The notes under the pieces are model-generated. The model ran no database searches and was not told the origin of the DNA. It was given only the letters and a program-made list of their open reading frames with translations. This document shows positions 25,281 to 37,916 of a stretch of DNA of 64,000 bases, in pieces; position 1 is the first letter of the stretch, and each line of letters opens with the position of its first letter. The DNA is from Delphinus delphis (lineage: Eukaryota > Chordata > Mammalia > Artiodactyla > Delphinidae): the NCBI RefSeq assembly GCF_949987515.2, contig NW_027192659.1, positions 1,612,001-1,676,000 of the forward strand, read 5' to 3'. The position numbers were made by a program, and so were the translations under genes.

Positions 25281-26860
25281 ACTCACCTTTCCCCTTAAGC
25301 AAGCATAAGTTGGTTTTCTAAATTTGAGACCCTGTTCTGTTTTGGAATGCAGTTCCTGTGTAGCCAAGTTTACATTCCGTGTATTAGTGATATCTTATGA
25401 TGTTTCTTTTTCTGTGTGACTTATTTCAGTTAGAATCATCATACCTGAATCCACTCATTGTGCTGCTAAGGGCCTGATGACACAGATTTCATTGCTGAGT
25501 GATATTGCTTTGTAAGTAAATACCACAACTTCTTTATCCATTTTTCACTTTCTGCGATGTTGAACTTGTACTGTAAACGAGGTTCTTGTAAACAGAGCCG
25601 TTCCAAACTTTGGGGTGGCTGTGTCTTTTTCATTTTAATTTCCCTAAGCTATAGGACCATAAGTGGAAGTGCCCTAGGTTCTGTTGCTTTGTTTTTTAGA
25701 TGTTTCAGGAAACACCATACACTTCTCCCAAGTGGTTGTTGGCAAATTACATCCCGCCCATCAGCATAACAAGGCTCCCAGTTCTCCATGGCCTGTCCTG
25801 CCTTTCTGGATTTTACACTTTTTTCAGATGGCCCTTTTGACCGGGGGGAAGTGAGACTTCATTGTAGTGCAGATTTCCTTTGCAAGCTTGCTTGGTTGGC
25901 CAAAAAGTGCGTATGCGTTTTTTCCTGAATATATTCAGGAAAAAACGCATACGCCCTTTTTGGCCAAGTGCATCATTGTGGACGTTCTGCCTCTTTTCCT
26001 ATGCTTTCAATGCAATTCCAGTCTACCTCCTGAAATCGGTTTCCTGCAATTCTGCCCCGCTTTCAAGTCCTCTTGGCAGCCTTACTTCAGTCTATTTTTC
26101 GACGATAGCTGTCATTTATAACTCTGCAGGTTTGTGAATTACAGTGCCCCTGAGCTCCTTTCTTCAACTCGCTTTCTTGTGACCTGGCCGCAACACCGCA
26201 GGATGGCTTCAGGCCCTAATCTGGTTCCGGCCCGGCATGCTGAGCCTTTGGTTAATTCCTCTTCCTGGTGGGAAATGAGAGTTGAATTTGCCCGTCCAGA
26301 CACCTCCAGCTAGCCTCTCATTGGTTCTCGCTATTCCTGTTCATCTTCCGCAGAAATTGCAAACTGGGCCAAACAGGAGGTTAAAGGGACTGACTCTCCA
26401 AGTCGGGAGAGTGTTAGTAAAGCGTCTGGAATGTTGCACCCGAGTACCAGGGTACGAAAACTGAGACATATTTGAACACGTCTCCCGTTCACATGGTTGA
26501 TCATACTCTGGGTTCCACATGCATGTTTTAGCTGAAGGAAGAATACCTTAAACCTGGAGAGTTGAGACCCGTGTAATGGGTACCATGCAATATGACTTCA
26601 AAGGGTCTTCATTTGCTCACCGAACCTCTCCAATCCTATCACTGCTGCGTTTATGCCCCTGTACACACGCTTGATTCTCTTTTGGAGACATAGCAATCCA
26701 TAGGTTTTAAGATACTTACTAGTCAGGTACATTCTTAGGCGTTTAATATGGGGTTTTGAGTCCGTTTCGTTGAGCAAGGAGTAGCTCTTGTCTATTCCAT
26801 ATTTGGCTTAAGGAACTTTATCTGTGCTCATTTCAATCTCTGGTTTTATGCAGCACCCCA
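25281..26860. repeat. Satellite unit 17 (A-type, 1,580 bp)
   Basis: Near copy of unit 1, exactly 25,280 bp downstream: AGATGTTTCAGG, GGCAAATTAC, left hairpin arm GTGCG, GGTACGAAAA and TCCGTTTCG. Hairpin 25896-25967, one mismatch. Confidence 0.97.
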
Positions 26861-28440
26861 ACTCACCTTTCCCCTTAAGCAAGCATAAGTTGGTTTTCTA
26901 AATTTGAGACCCTGTTCTGTTTTGGAATGCAGTTCCTGTGTAGCCAAGTTTACATTCCGTGTATTAGTGATATCTTATGATGTTTCTTTTTCTGTGTGAC
27001 TTATTTCAGTTAGAATCATCATACCTGAATCCACTCATTGTGCTGCTAAGGGCCTGATGACACAGATTTCATTGCTGAGTGATATTGCTTTGTAAGTAAA
27101 TACCACAACTTCTTTATCCATTTTTCACTTTCTGCGATGTTGAACTTGTACTGTAAACGAGGTTCTTGTAAACAGAGCCGTTCCAAACTTTGGGGTGGCT
27201 GTGTCTTTTTCATTTTAATTTCCCTAAGCTATAGGACCATAAGTGGAAGTGCCCTAGGTTCTGTTGCTTTGTTTTTTAGTTGTTTCAGGAAACACCATAC
27301 ACTTCTCCCAAGTGGTTCTTGGCAATTTACATCCCGCCCATCAGCATAACAAGGCTCCCAGTTCTCCATGGCCTGTCCTGCCTTTCTGGATTTTACCCTT
27401 TTTTCAGATGGCCCTTTTGACCGGGGGGAAGTGAGACTTCATTGTAGTGCAGATTTCCTTTGCAAGCTTGCTTGGTTGGCCAAAAAGGGCGTATGCGTTT
27501 TTTCCTGAATATATTCAGGAAAAAACGCATACGCCCTTTTTGGCCAAGTGCATCATTGTGGACGTTCTGCCTCTTTTCCTATGCTTTCAATGCAATTCCA
27601 GTCTACCTCCTGAAATCGGTTTCCTGCAATTCTGCCCCGCTTTCAAGTCCTCTTGGCAGCCTTACTTCAGTCTATTTTTGGACGATAGCTGTCATTTATA
27701 ACTCTGCAGGTTTGTGAATTACAGTGCCCCTGAGCTCCTTTCTTCAACTCGCTTTCTTGTGACCTGGCCGCAACACCGCAGGATGGCTTCAGGCCCTAAT
27801 CTGGTTCCGGCCCGGCATGCTGAGCCTTTGGTGAATTCCTCTTCCTGGTGGGAAATGAGAGTTGAATTTGCCCGTCCAGACTGCTCCAGCTAGCCTCTCA
27901 TTGGTTCTCGCTATTCCTGTTCATCTTCCGCAGAAATTGCAAACTGGGCCAAACAGGAGGTTAAAGGGACTGACTCTCCAAGTCGGGAGAGTGTTAGTAA
28001 AGCGTCTGGAATGTTGCACCCGAGTACCAGGGGAGGAAAACTGAGACATATTTGAACACGTCTCCCGTTCACATGGTTGATCATACTCTGGGTTCCACAT
28101 GCATGTTTTAGCTGAAGGAAGAATACCTTAAACCTGGAGAGTTGAGACCCGTGTAATGGGTACCATGCAATATGACTTCAAAGGGTCTTCATTTGCTCAC
28201 CGAACCTCTCCAATCCTATCACTGCTGCGTTTATGCCCCTGTACACACGCTTGATTCTCTTTTGGAGACATAGCAATCCATAGGTTTTAAGATACTTACT
28301 AGTCAGGTACATTCTTAGGCGTTTAATATGGGGTTTTGAGTCCATTTCGTTGAGCAAGGAGTAGCTCTTGTCTATTCCATATTTGGCTTAAGGAACTTTA
28401 TCTGTGCTCATTTCAATCTCTGGTTTTATGCAGCACCCCA
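26861..28440. repeat. Satellite unit 18 (1,580 bp)
   Basis: Near copy of unit 2 (GGTGAATTCC, ACTGCTCCAGC). The one difference I find is TTTTTGGACG here against TTTTTCGACG there. Hairpin 27476-27547, perfect. Confidence 0.97.
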
Positions 28441-30020
28441 ACTCACCTTTCCCCTTAAGCAAGCATAAGTTGGTTTTCTAAATTTGAGACCCTGTTCTGT
28501 TTTGGAATGCAGTTCCTGTGTAGCCAAGTTTACATTCCGTGTATTAGTGATATCTTATGATGTTTCTTTTTCTGTGTGACTTATTTCAGTTAGAATCATC
28601 ATACCTGAATCCACTCATTGTGCTGCTAAGGGCCTGATGACACAGATTTCATTGCTGAGTGATATTGCTTTGTAAGTAAATACCACAACTTCTTTATCCA
28701 TTTTTCACTTTCTGCGATGTTGAACTTGTACTGTAAACGAGGTTCTTGTAAACAGAGCCGTTCCAAACTTTGGGGTGGCTGTGTCTTTTTCATTTTAATT
28801 TCCCTAAACTATAGGACCATAAGTGGAAGTGCCCTAGGTTCTGTTGCTTTGTTTTTTAGTTGTTTCAGGAAACACCATACACTTCTCCCAAGTGGTTCTT
28901 GGCAATTTACATCCCGCCCATCAGCATAACAAGGCTCCCAGTTCTCCATGGCCTGTCCTGCCTTTCTGGATTTTACCCTTTTTTCAGATGGCCCTTTTGA
29001 CCGGGGGGAAGTGAGACTTCATTGTAGTGCAGATTTCCTTTGCAAGCTTGCTTGGTTGGCCAAAAAGGGCGTATGCGTTTTTTCCTGAATATATTCAGGA
29101 AAAAACGCATACGCCCTTTTTGGCCAAGTGCATCATTGTGGACGTTCTGCCTCTTTTCCTATGCTTTCAATGCAATTCCAGTCTACCTCCTGAAATCGGT
29201 TTCCTGCAATTCTGCCCCGCTTTCAAGTCCTCTTGGCAGCCTTACTTCAGTCTATTTTTGGACGATAGCTGTCATTTATAACTCTGCAGGTTTGTGAATT
29301 ACAGTGCCCCTGAGCTCCTTTCTTCAACTCGCTTTCTTGTGAGCTGGCCGCAACACCGCAGGATGGCTTCAGGCCCTAATCTGGTTCCGGCCCGGCATGC
29401 TGAGCCTTTGGTTAATTCCTCTTCCTGGTGGGAAATGAGAGTTGAATTTGCCCGTCCAGACACCTCCAGCTAGCCTCTCATTGGTTCTCGCTATTCCTGT
29501 TCATCTTCCGCAGAAATTGCAAACTGGGCCAAACAGGAGGTTAAAGGGACTGACTCTCCAAGTCGGGAGAGTGTTAGTAAAGCGTCTGGAATGTTGCACC
29601 CGAGTACCAGGGGAGGAAAACTGAGACATATTTGAACACGTCTCCCGATCACATGGTTGATCATACTCTGGGTTCCACATGCATGTTTTAGCTGAAGGAA
29701 GAATACCTTAAACCTGGAGAGTTGAGACCCGTGTAATGGGTACCATGCAATATGACTTCAAAGGGTCTTCATTTGCTCACCGAACCTCTCCAATCCTATC
29801 ACTGCTGCGTTTATGCCCCTGTACACACGCTTGATTCTCTTTTGGAGACATAGCAATCCATAGGTTTTAAGATACTTACTAGTCAGGTACATTCTTAGGC
29901 GTTTAATATGGGGTTTTGAGTCCATTTCGTTGAGCAAGGAGTAGCTCTTGTCTATTCCATATTTGGCTTAAGGAACTTTATCTGTGCTCATTTCAATCTC
30001 TGGTTTTATGCAGCACCCCA
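28441..30020. repeat. Satellite unit 19 (1,580 bp)
   Basis: Private CTAAACTATAGG; GAGCTGGCCG; CTCCCGATCAC, a variant otherwise seen at the equivalent site in the right-hand units 30 and, in part, 28 and 35. Hairpin 29056-29127, perfect. Confidence 0.97.
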
Positions 30021-31600
30021 ACTCACCTTTCCCCTTAAGCAAGCATAAGTTGGTTTTCTAAATTTGAGACCCTGTTCTGTTTTGGAATGCAGTTCCTGTG
30101 TAGCCAAGTTTACATTCCGTGTATTAGTGATATCTTATGATGTTTCTTTTTCTGTGTGACTTATTTCAGTTAGAATCATCATACCTGAATCCACTCATTG
30201 TGCTGCTAAGGGCCTGATGACACAGATTTCATTGCTGAGTGATATTGCTTTGTAAGTAAATACCACAACTTCTTTATCCATTTTTCACTTTCTGCGATGT
30301 TGAACTTGTACTGTAAACGAGGTTCTTGTAAACAGAGCCGTTCCAAACTTTGGGGTGGCTGTGTCTTTTTCATTTTAATTTCCCTAAGCTATAGGACCAT
30401 AAGTGGAAGTGCCCTAGGTTCTGTTGCTTTGTTTTTCAGTTGTTTCAGGAAACACCATACACTTCTCCCAAGTGGTTCTTGGCAATTTACATCCCGCCCA
30501 TCAGCATAACAAGGCTCCCAGTTCTCCATGGCCTGTCCTGCCTTTCTGGATTTTACCCTTTTTTCAGATGGCCCTTTTGACCGGGGGGAAGTGAGACTTC
30601 ATTGTAGTGCAGATTTCCTTTGCAAGCTTGCTTGGTTGGCCAAAAAGGGCGTATGCGTTTTTTCCTGAATATATTCAGGAAAAAACGCATACGCCCTTTT
30701 TGGCCAAGTGCATCATTGTGGACGTTCTGCCTCTTTTCCTATGCTTTCAATGCAATTCCAGTCTACCTCCTGAAATCGGTTTCCTGCAATTCTGCCCCGC
30801 TTTCAAGTCCTCTTGGCAGCCTTACTTCAGTCTATTTTTGGACGATAGCTGTCATTTATAACTCTGCAGGTTTGTGAATTACAGTGCCCCTGAGCTCCTT
30901 TCTTCAACTCGCTTTCTTGTGACCTGGCCGCAACACCGCAGGATGGCTTCAGGCCCTAATCTGGTTCCGGCCCGGCATGCTGAGCCTTTGGTTAATTCCT
31001 CTTCCTGGTGGGAAATGAGAGTTGAATTTGCCCGTCCAGACACCTCCAGCTAGCCTCTCATTGGTTCTCGCTATTCCTGTTCATCTTCCGCAGAAATTGC
31101 AAACTGGGCCAAACAGGAGGTTAAAGGGACTGACTCTCCAAGTCGGGAGAGTGTTAGTAAAGCGTCTGGAATGTTGCACCCGAGTACCAGGGGAGGAAAA
31201 CTGAGACATATTTGAACACGTCTCCCGTTCACATGGTTGATCATACTCTGGGTTCCACATGCATGTTTTAGCTGAAGGAAGAATACCTTAAACCTGGAGA
31301 GTTGAGACCCGTGTAATGGGTACCATGCAATATGACTTCAAAGGGTCTTCATTTGCTCACCGAACCTCTCCAATCCTATCACTGCTGCGTTTATGCCCCT
31401 GTACACACGCTTGATTCTCTTTTGGAGACATAGCAATCCATAGGTTTTAAGATACTTACTAGTCAGGTACATTCTTAGGCGTTTAATATGGGGTTTTGAG
31501 TCCATTTCGTTGAGCAAGGAGTAGCTCTTGTCTATTCCATATTTGGCTTAAGGAACTTTATCTGTGCTCATTTCAATCTCTGGTTTTATGCAGCACCCCA
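30021..31600. repeat. Satellite unit 20 (1,580 bp)
   Basis: GTTTTTCAGTTG variant as in units 11-15. Hairpin 30636-30707, perfect. Confidence 0.97.
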
Positions 31601-33180
31601 ACTCACCTTTCCCCTTAAGCAAGCATAAGTTGGTTTTCTAAATTTGAGACCCTGTTCTGTTTTGGAATGCAGTTCCTGTGTAGCCAAGTTTACATTCCGT
31701 GTATTAGTGATATCTTATGATGTTTCTTTTTCTGTGTGACTTATTTCAGTTAGAATCATCATACCTGAATCCACTCATTGTGCTGCTAAGGGCCTGATGA
31801 CACAGATTTCATTGCTGAGTGATATTGCTTTGTAAGTAAATACCACAACTTCTTTATCCATTTTTCACTTTCTGCGATGTTGAACTTGTACTGTAAACGA
31901 GGTTCTTGTAAACAGAGCCGTTCCAAACTTTGGGGTGGCTGTGTCTTTTTCATTTTAATTTCCCTAAGCTATAGGACCATAAGTGGAAGTGCCCTAGGTT
32001 CTGTTGCTTTGTTTTTCAGTTGTTTCAGGAAACACCATACACTTCTCCCAAGTGGTTCTTGGCAATTTACATCCCGCCCATCAGCATAACAAGGCTCCCA
32101 GTTCTCCATGGCCTGTCCTGCCTTTCTGGATTTTACCCTTTTTTCAGATGGCCCTTTTGACCGGGGGGAAGTGAGACTTCATTGTAGTGCAGATTTCCTT
32201 TGCAAGCTTGCTTGGTTGGCCAAAAAGGGCGTATGCGTTTTTTCCTGAATATATTCAGGAAAAAACGCATACGCCCTTTTTGGCCAAGTGCATCATTGTG
32301 GACGTTCTGCCTCTTTTCCTATGCTTTCAATGCAATTCCAGTCTACCTCCTGAAATCGGTTTCCTGCAATTCTGCCCCGCTTTCAAGTCCTCTTGGCAGC
32401 CTTACTTCAGTCTATTTTTGGACGATAGCTGTCATTTATAACTCTGCAGGTTTGTGAATTACAGTGCCCCTGAGCTCCTTTCTTCAACTCGCTTTCTTGT
32501 GACCTGGCCGCAACACCGCAGGATGGCTTCAGGCCCTAATCTGGTTCCGGCCCGGCATGCTGAGCCTTTGGTTAATTCCTCTTCCTGGTGGGAAATGAGA
32601 GTTGAATTTGCCCGTCCAGACACCTCCAGCTAGCCTCTCATTGGTTCTCGCTATTCCTGTTCATCTTCCGCAGAAATTGCAAACTGGGCCAAACAGGAGG
32701 TTAAAGGGACTGACTCTCCAAGTCGGGAGAGTGTTAGTAAAGCGTCTGGAATGTTGCACCCGAGTACCAGGGGAGGAAAACTGAGACATATTTGAACACG
32801 TCTCCCGTTCACATGGTTGATCATACTCTGGGTTCCACATGCATGTTTTAGCTGTAGGAAGAATACCTTAAACCTGGAGAGTTGAGACCCGTGTAATGGG
32901 TACCATGCAATATGATTTCAAAGGGTCTTCATTTGCTCACCGAACCTCTCCAATCCTATCACTGCTGCGTTTATGCCCCTGTACACACGCTTGATTCTCT
33001 TTTGGAGACATAGCAATCCATAGGTTTTAAGATACTTACTAGTCAGGTACATTCTTAGGCGTTTAATATGGGGTGTTGAGTCCATTTCGTTGAGCAAGGA
33101 GTAGCTCTTGTCTATTCCATATTTGGCTTAAGGAACTTTATCTGTGCTCATTTCAATCTCTGGTTTTATGCAGCACCCCA
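31601..33180. repeat. Satellite unit 21 (1,580 bp)
   Basis: GTTTTTCAGTTG; private GCTGTAGGAAG; GGGTGTTGAG near 33074 is a right-hand-type variant. Hairpin 32216-32287, perfect. Confidence 0.97.
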
Positions 33181-34759
33181 ACTCACCTTTCCCCTTAAGC
33201 AAGCATAAGTTGGTTTTCTAAATTTGAGACCCTGTTCTGTTTTGGAATGCAGTTCCTGTGTAGCCAAGTTTACATTCCGTGTATTAGTGATATCTTATGA
33301 TGTTTCTTTTTCTGTGTGACTTATTTCAGTTAGAATCATCATACCTGAATCCACTCATTGTGCTGCTAAGGGCCTGATGACACAGATTTCATTGCTGAGT
33401 GATATTGCTTTGTAAGTAAATACCACAACTTCTTTATCCATTTTTCACTTTCTGCGATGTTGAACTTGTACTGTAAACGAGGTTCTTGTAAACAGAGCCG
33501 TTCCAAACTTTGGGGTGGCTGTGTCTTTTTCATTTTAATTTCCCTAAGCTATAGGACCATAAGTGGAAGTGCCCTAGGTTCTGTTGCTTTGTTTTTTAGT
33601 TGTTTCAGGAAACACCATACACTTCTCCCAAGTGGTTCTTGGCAATTTACATCCCGCCCATCAGCATAACAAGGCTCCCAGTTCTCCATGGCCTGTCCTG
33701 CCTTTCTGGATTTTACACTTTTTTCAGATGGCCCTTTTGACCGGGGGGAAGTGAGACTTCATTGTAGTGCAGATTTCCTTTGCAAGCTTGCTTGGTTGGC
33801 CAAAAAGGGCGTATGCGTTTTTTCCTGAATATATTCAGGAAAAAACGCATACGCCCTTTTTGGCCAAGTGCATCATTGTGGACGTTCTGCCTCTTTTCCT
33901 ATGCTTTCAATGCAATTCCAGTCTACCTCCTGAAATCGGTTTCCTGCAATTCTGCCCCGCTTTCAAGTCCTCTTGGCAGCCTTACTTCAGTCTATTTTTG
34001 GACGATAGCTGTCATTTATAACTCTGCAGGTTTGTGAATTACAGTGCCCCTGAGCTCCTTTCTTCAACTCGCTTTCTTGTGACCTGGCCGCAACACCGCA
34101 GGATGGCTTCAGGCCCTAATCTGGTTCCGGCCCGGCATGCTGAGCCTTTGGTTAATTCCTCTTCCTGGTGGGAAATGAGAGTTGAATTTGCCCGTCCAGA
34201 CACCTCCAGCTAGCCTCTCATTGGTTCTCGCTATTCCTGTTCATCTTCCGCAGAAATTGCAAACTGGGCCAAACAGGAGGTTAAAGGGACTGACTCTCCA
34301 AGTGGGGAGAGTGTTAGTAAAGCGTCTGGAATGTTGCACCGAGTACCAGGGGAGGAAAACTGAGACATATTTGAACACGTCTCCCGTTCACATGGTTGAT
34401 CTTACTCTGGGTTCCACATGCATGTTTTAGCTGAAGGAAGAATACCTTAAACCTGGAGAGTTGAGACCCGTGTAATGGGTACCATGCAATATGACTTCAA
34501 AGGGTCTTCATTTGCTCACCGAACCTCTCCAATCCTATCACTGCTGCGTTTATGCCCCTGTACACACGCTTGATTCTCTTTTGGAGACATAGCAATCCAT
34601 AGGTTTTAAGATACTTACTAGTCAGGTACATTCTTAGGCGTTTAATATGGGGTTTTGAGTCCATTTCGTTGAGCAAGGAGTAGCTCTTGTCTATTCCATA
34701 TTTGGCTTAAGGAACTTTATCTGTGCTCATTTCAATCTCTGGTTTTATGCAGCACCCCA
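33181..34759. repeat. Satellite unit 22 (1,579 bp)
   Basis: First length change in the array: one C is missing at about 34340 (TGCACCGAGTACC). Also AAGTGGGGAG and GATCTTACTC. Hairpin 33796-33867, perfect. Confidence 0.97.
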
Positions 34760-36339
34760 ACTCACCTTTCCCCTTAAGCAAGCATAAGTTGGTTTTCTAA
34801 ATTTGAGACCCTGTTCTGTTTTGGAATGCAGTTCCTGTGTAGCCAAGTTTACATTCCGTGTATTAGTGATATCTTATGATGTTTCTTTTTCTGTGTGACT
34901 TATTTCAGTTAGAATCATCATACCTGAATCCACTCATTGTGCTGCTAAGGGCCTGATGACACAGATTTCATTGCTGAGTGATATTGCTTTGTAAGTAAAT
35001 ACCACAACTTCTTTATCCATTTTTCACTTTCTGCGATGTTGAACTTGTACTGTAAACGAGGTTCTTGTAAACAGAGCCATTCCAAACTTTGGGGTGGCTG
35101 TGTCTTTTTCATTTTAATTTCCCTAAGCTATAGGACCATAAGTGGAAGTGCCCTAGGTTCTGTTGCTTTGTTTTTCAGTTGTTTCAGGAAACACCATACA
35201 CTTCTCCCGAGTGGTTGTTGGCAATTTACATCCCGCCCATCAGCATAACAAGGCTCCCAGTTCTCCATGGCCTGTCCTGCCTTTCTGGATTTTACCCTTT
35301 TTTCAGATGGCCCTTTTGACCGGGGGGAAGTGAGACTTCATTGTAGTGCAGATTTCCTTTGCAAGCTTGCTTGGTTGGCCAAAAAGGGCGTATGCGTTTT
35401 TTCCTGAATATATTCAGGAAAAAACGCATACGCCCTTTTTGGCCAAGTGCATCATTGTGGACGTTCTGCCTCTTTTCCTATGCTTTCAATGCAATTCCAG
35501 TCTACCTCCTGAAATCGGTTTCCTGCAATTCTGCCCCGCTTTCAAGTCCTCTTGGCAGCCTTACTTCAGTCTATTTTTGGACGATAGCTGTCATTTATAA
35601 CTCTGCAGGTTTGTGAATTACAGTGCCCCTGAGCTCCTTTCTTCAACTCGCTTTCTTGTGAGCTGGCCGCAACACCGCAGGATGGCTTCAGGCCCTAATC
35701 TGGTTCCGGCCCGGCATGCTGAGCCTTCGGTTAATTCCTCTTCCTGGTGGGAAATGAGAGTTGAATTTGCCCGTCCAGACACCTCCAGCTAGCCTCTCAT
35801 TGGTTCTCGCTATTCCTGTTCATCTTCCGCAGAAATTGCAAACTGGGCCAAACAGGAGGTTAAAGGGACTGACTCTCCAAGTCGGGAGAGTGTTAGTAAA
35901 GCGTCTGGAATGTTGCACCCGAGTACCAGGGGAGGAAAACTGAGACATATTTGAACACGTCTCCCGTTCACATGGTTGATCATACTCTGGGTTCCACATG
36001 CATGTTTTAGCTGAAGGAAGAATACCTTAAACCTGGAGAGTTGAGACCCGTGGAATGGGTACCATGCAATATGACTTCAAAGGGTCTTCATTTGCTCACC
36101 GAACCTCTCCAATCCTATCACTGCTGCGTTTATGCCCCTGTACACACGCTTGATTCTCTTTTGGAGACATAGCAATCCATAGGTTTTAAGATACTTACTA
36201 GTCAGGTACATTCTTAGGCGTTTAATATGGGGTTTTGAGTCCATTTCGTTGAGCAAGGAGTAGCTCTTGTCTATTCCATATTTGGCTTAAGGAACTTTAT
36301 CTGTGCTCATTTCAATCTCTGGTTTTATGCAGCACCCCA
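34760..36339. repeat. Satellite unit 23 (1,580 bp), last of the homogeneous block
   Basis: AGAGCCATTCC (lost CpG), GTTTTTCAG, CTCCCGAGTGG and GTGGAATGGG; the last two are right-hand-type variants, so the change of type is gradual here. Hairpin 35375-35446, perfect. Confidence 0.97.
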
Positions 36340-37916
36340 ACTCACCTTTCCCCTTAAGCAAGCATAAGTTGGTTTTCTAAATTTGAGACCCTGTTCTGTT
36401 TTGGAATGCAGTTCTTGTGTAGCCAAGTTTACATTCCGTGTATTACTGATATCTTATGATGTTTCTTTTTCTGTGTGACTTATTTCAGTTAGAATCATCA
36501 TACCTTAATCCACTCATTATGGTGCTACGGGCCTGATGACATAGATTTCATTGCTGAGTGATACTGCATTGTACGTAAGTACCACAAGTTCTTTATCCAT
36601 TTTTCACTTTCTGCGATGTTGAACTTGTACTGTAAACGAGGTTCTTGTAAACAGAGCCGTTCCAAACTTTGGGGTGGCTGTGTCTTTTTCATTTTAAATT
36701 CCCTAAGCTATAGGACCATAAGTGGAAGTGCCCTAGGCTCTGTTGCTTTGTTTTTTAGATGTTTCAGGAAACACCATACACTTCTCCGGAGTGGTTGTTG
36801 GCAATTTACATCCCGCCCATCAGCATAACAAGGCTCCCAGTTCTCCATGGCCTGTCCTGTCTTTCTGGATTTTACACTTTTTTCAGATGGCCCTTTTGAC
36901 CGGGGGGAAGTGAGACTTCATTGTAGTGCAGATTTCCTTTGCAAGCTTGCTTGGTTGGCCGAAAAAGGCATATGCGTTTTTTCCTGAATATATTCAGGAA
37001 AAAATTCATACGCCCTTTTTGGCCAAGTGCATCATTGTGGACGTTCTGCCTCTTTTCCTATGCTTTCAATGCAATTCCAGTCTACCTCCTGAAATCGGTT
37101 TCCTGCAATTCTGCCCCGCTTTCAAGTCCTCTTGGCAGCCTTACTTCAGTCTATTTTTGGACGATAGCTGTCATTTATAACTCTGCAGGTTTGTGAATTA
37201 CAATGCCCCTGAGCTCGTTTCTTCAACTCGCTTTCTTGTGACCTGGCCGCAACACCGCAGGATGGCTTCAGGCCCTAATCTGGTTCCGGCACGGCACGCT
37301 GAGCCTTTGGTTATTTCCTCTTCCTGGTGGGAAATGAGAGTTAAATTTGCCCGTCCACACACCTCCAGCTAGTCTCATTGGTTCTCGCTATTCCTGTTCA
37401 TCCTCCGCAGAAATTGCAAACTGGGCCAAACAGGAGGTTAAAGGCGCTGACTCTCCAAGTGGGGAGAGTGTTAGTAAAGTGTCTGGAATGTTGCACCCGA
37501 GTACCAGGGGAGGAAAACTGAGACATATTTGAACACGTCTCCCGTTCACATGGTTGATCATACTTGGGTTCCACATGCATGTTTTAGCTGAAGGAAGAAT
37601 ACCTTAAACCTGGGTATTTGAAACCCGTGGAATGGGTACCATGCAATATGACTTCAAAGGGTCTTCATTTGCTCACCGAACCTCTCCAATCCTATCACTG
37701 CTGCGTTTATGCCCCTGTACACATGCTTGATTCTCTTTCGGAGACATAGCAATCCATAGGTTTTAAGATACTTACTAGTCAGGTACATTCTTAGGCGTTT
37801 AATATGCGGTGTTGAGTCCATTTCGTTGAGCAAGGAGTAGCTCTTGTCTATTCCATATTTGGCTTAAGGAACTTTATCTGTGCTCATTTCAATCTCTGGT
37901 TTTATGCAGCACCCCA
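36340..37916. repeat. Satellite unit 24 (1,577 bp), first of the diverged block
   Basis: Starts left-type (TTTTGGAATGCAG), then turns at about 36,410 into an L1-closer form (GTGCTACGGGC, GATACTGCATTGTACGTAAG) shared with unit 33. Short because of a 2-bp loss in CTAGTCTCATTGG and a 1-bp loss in CATACTTGGG. Hairpin 36955-37026, several mismatches. Confidence 0.96.
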
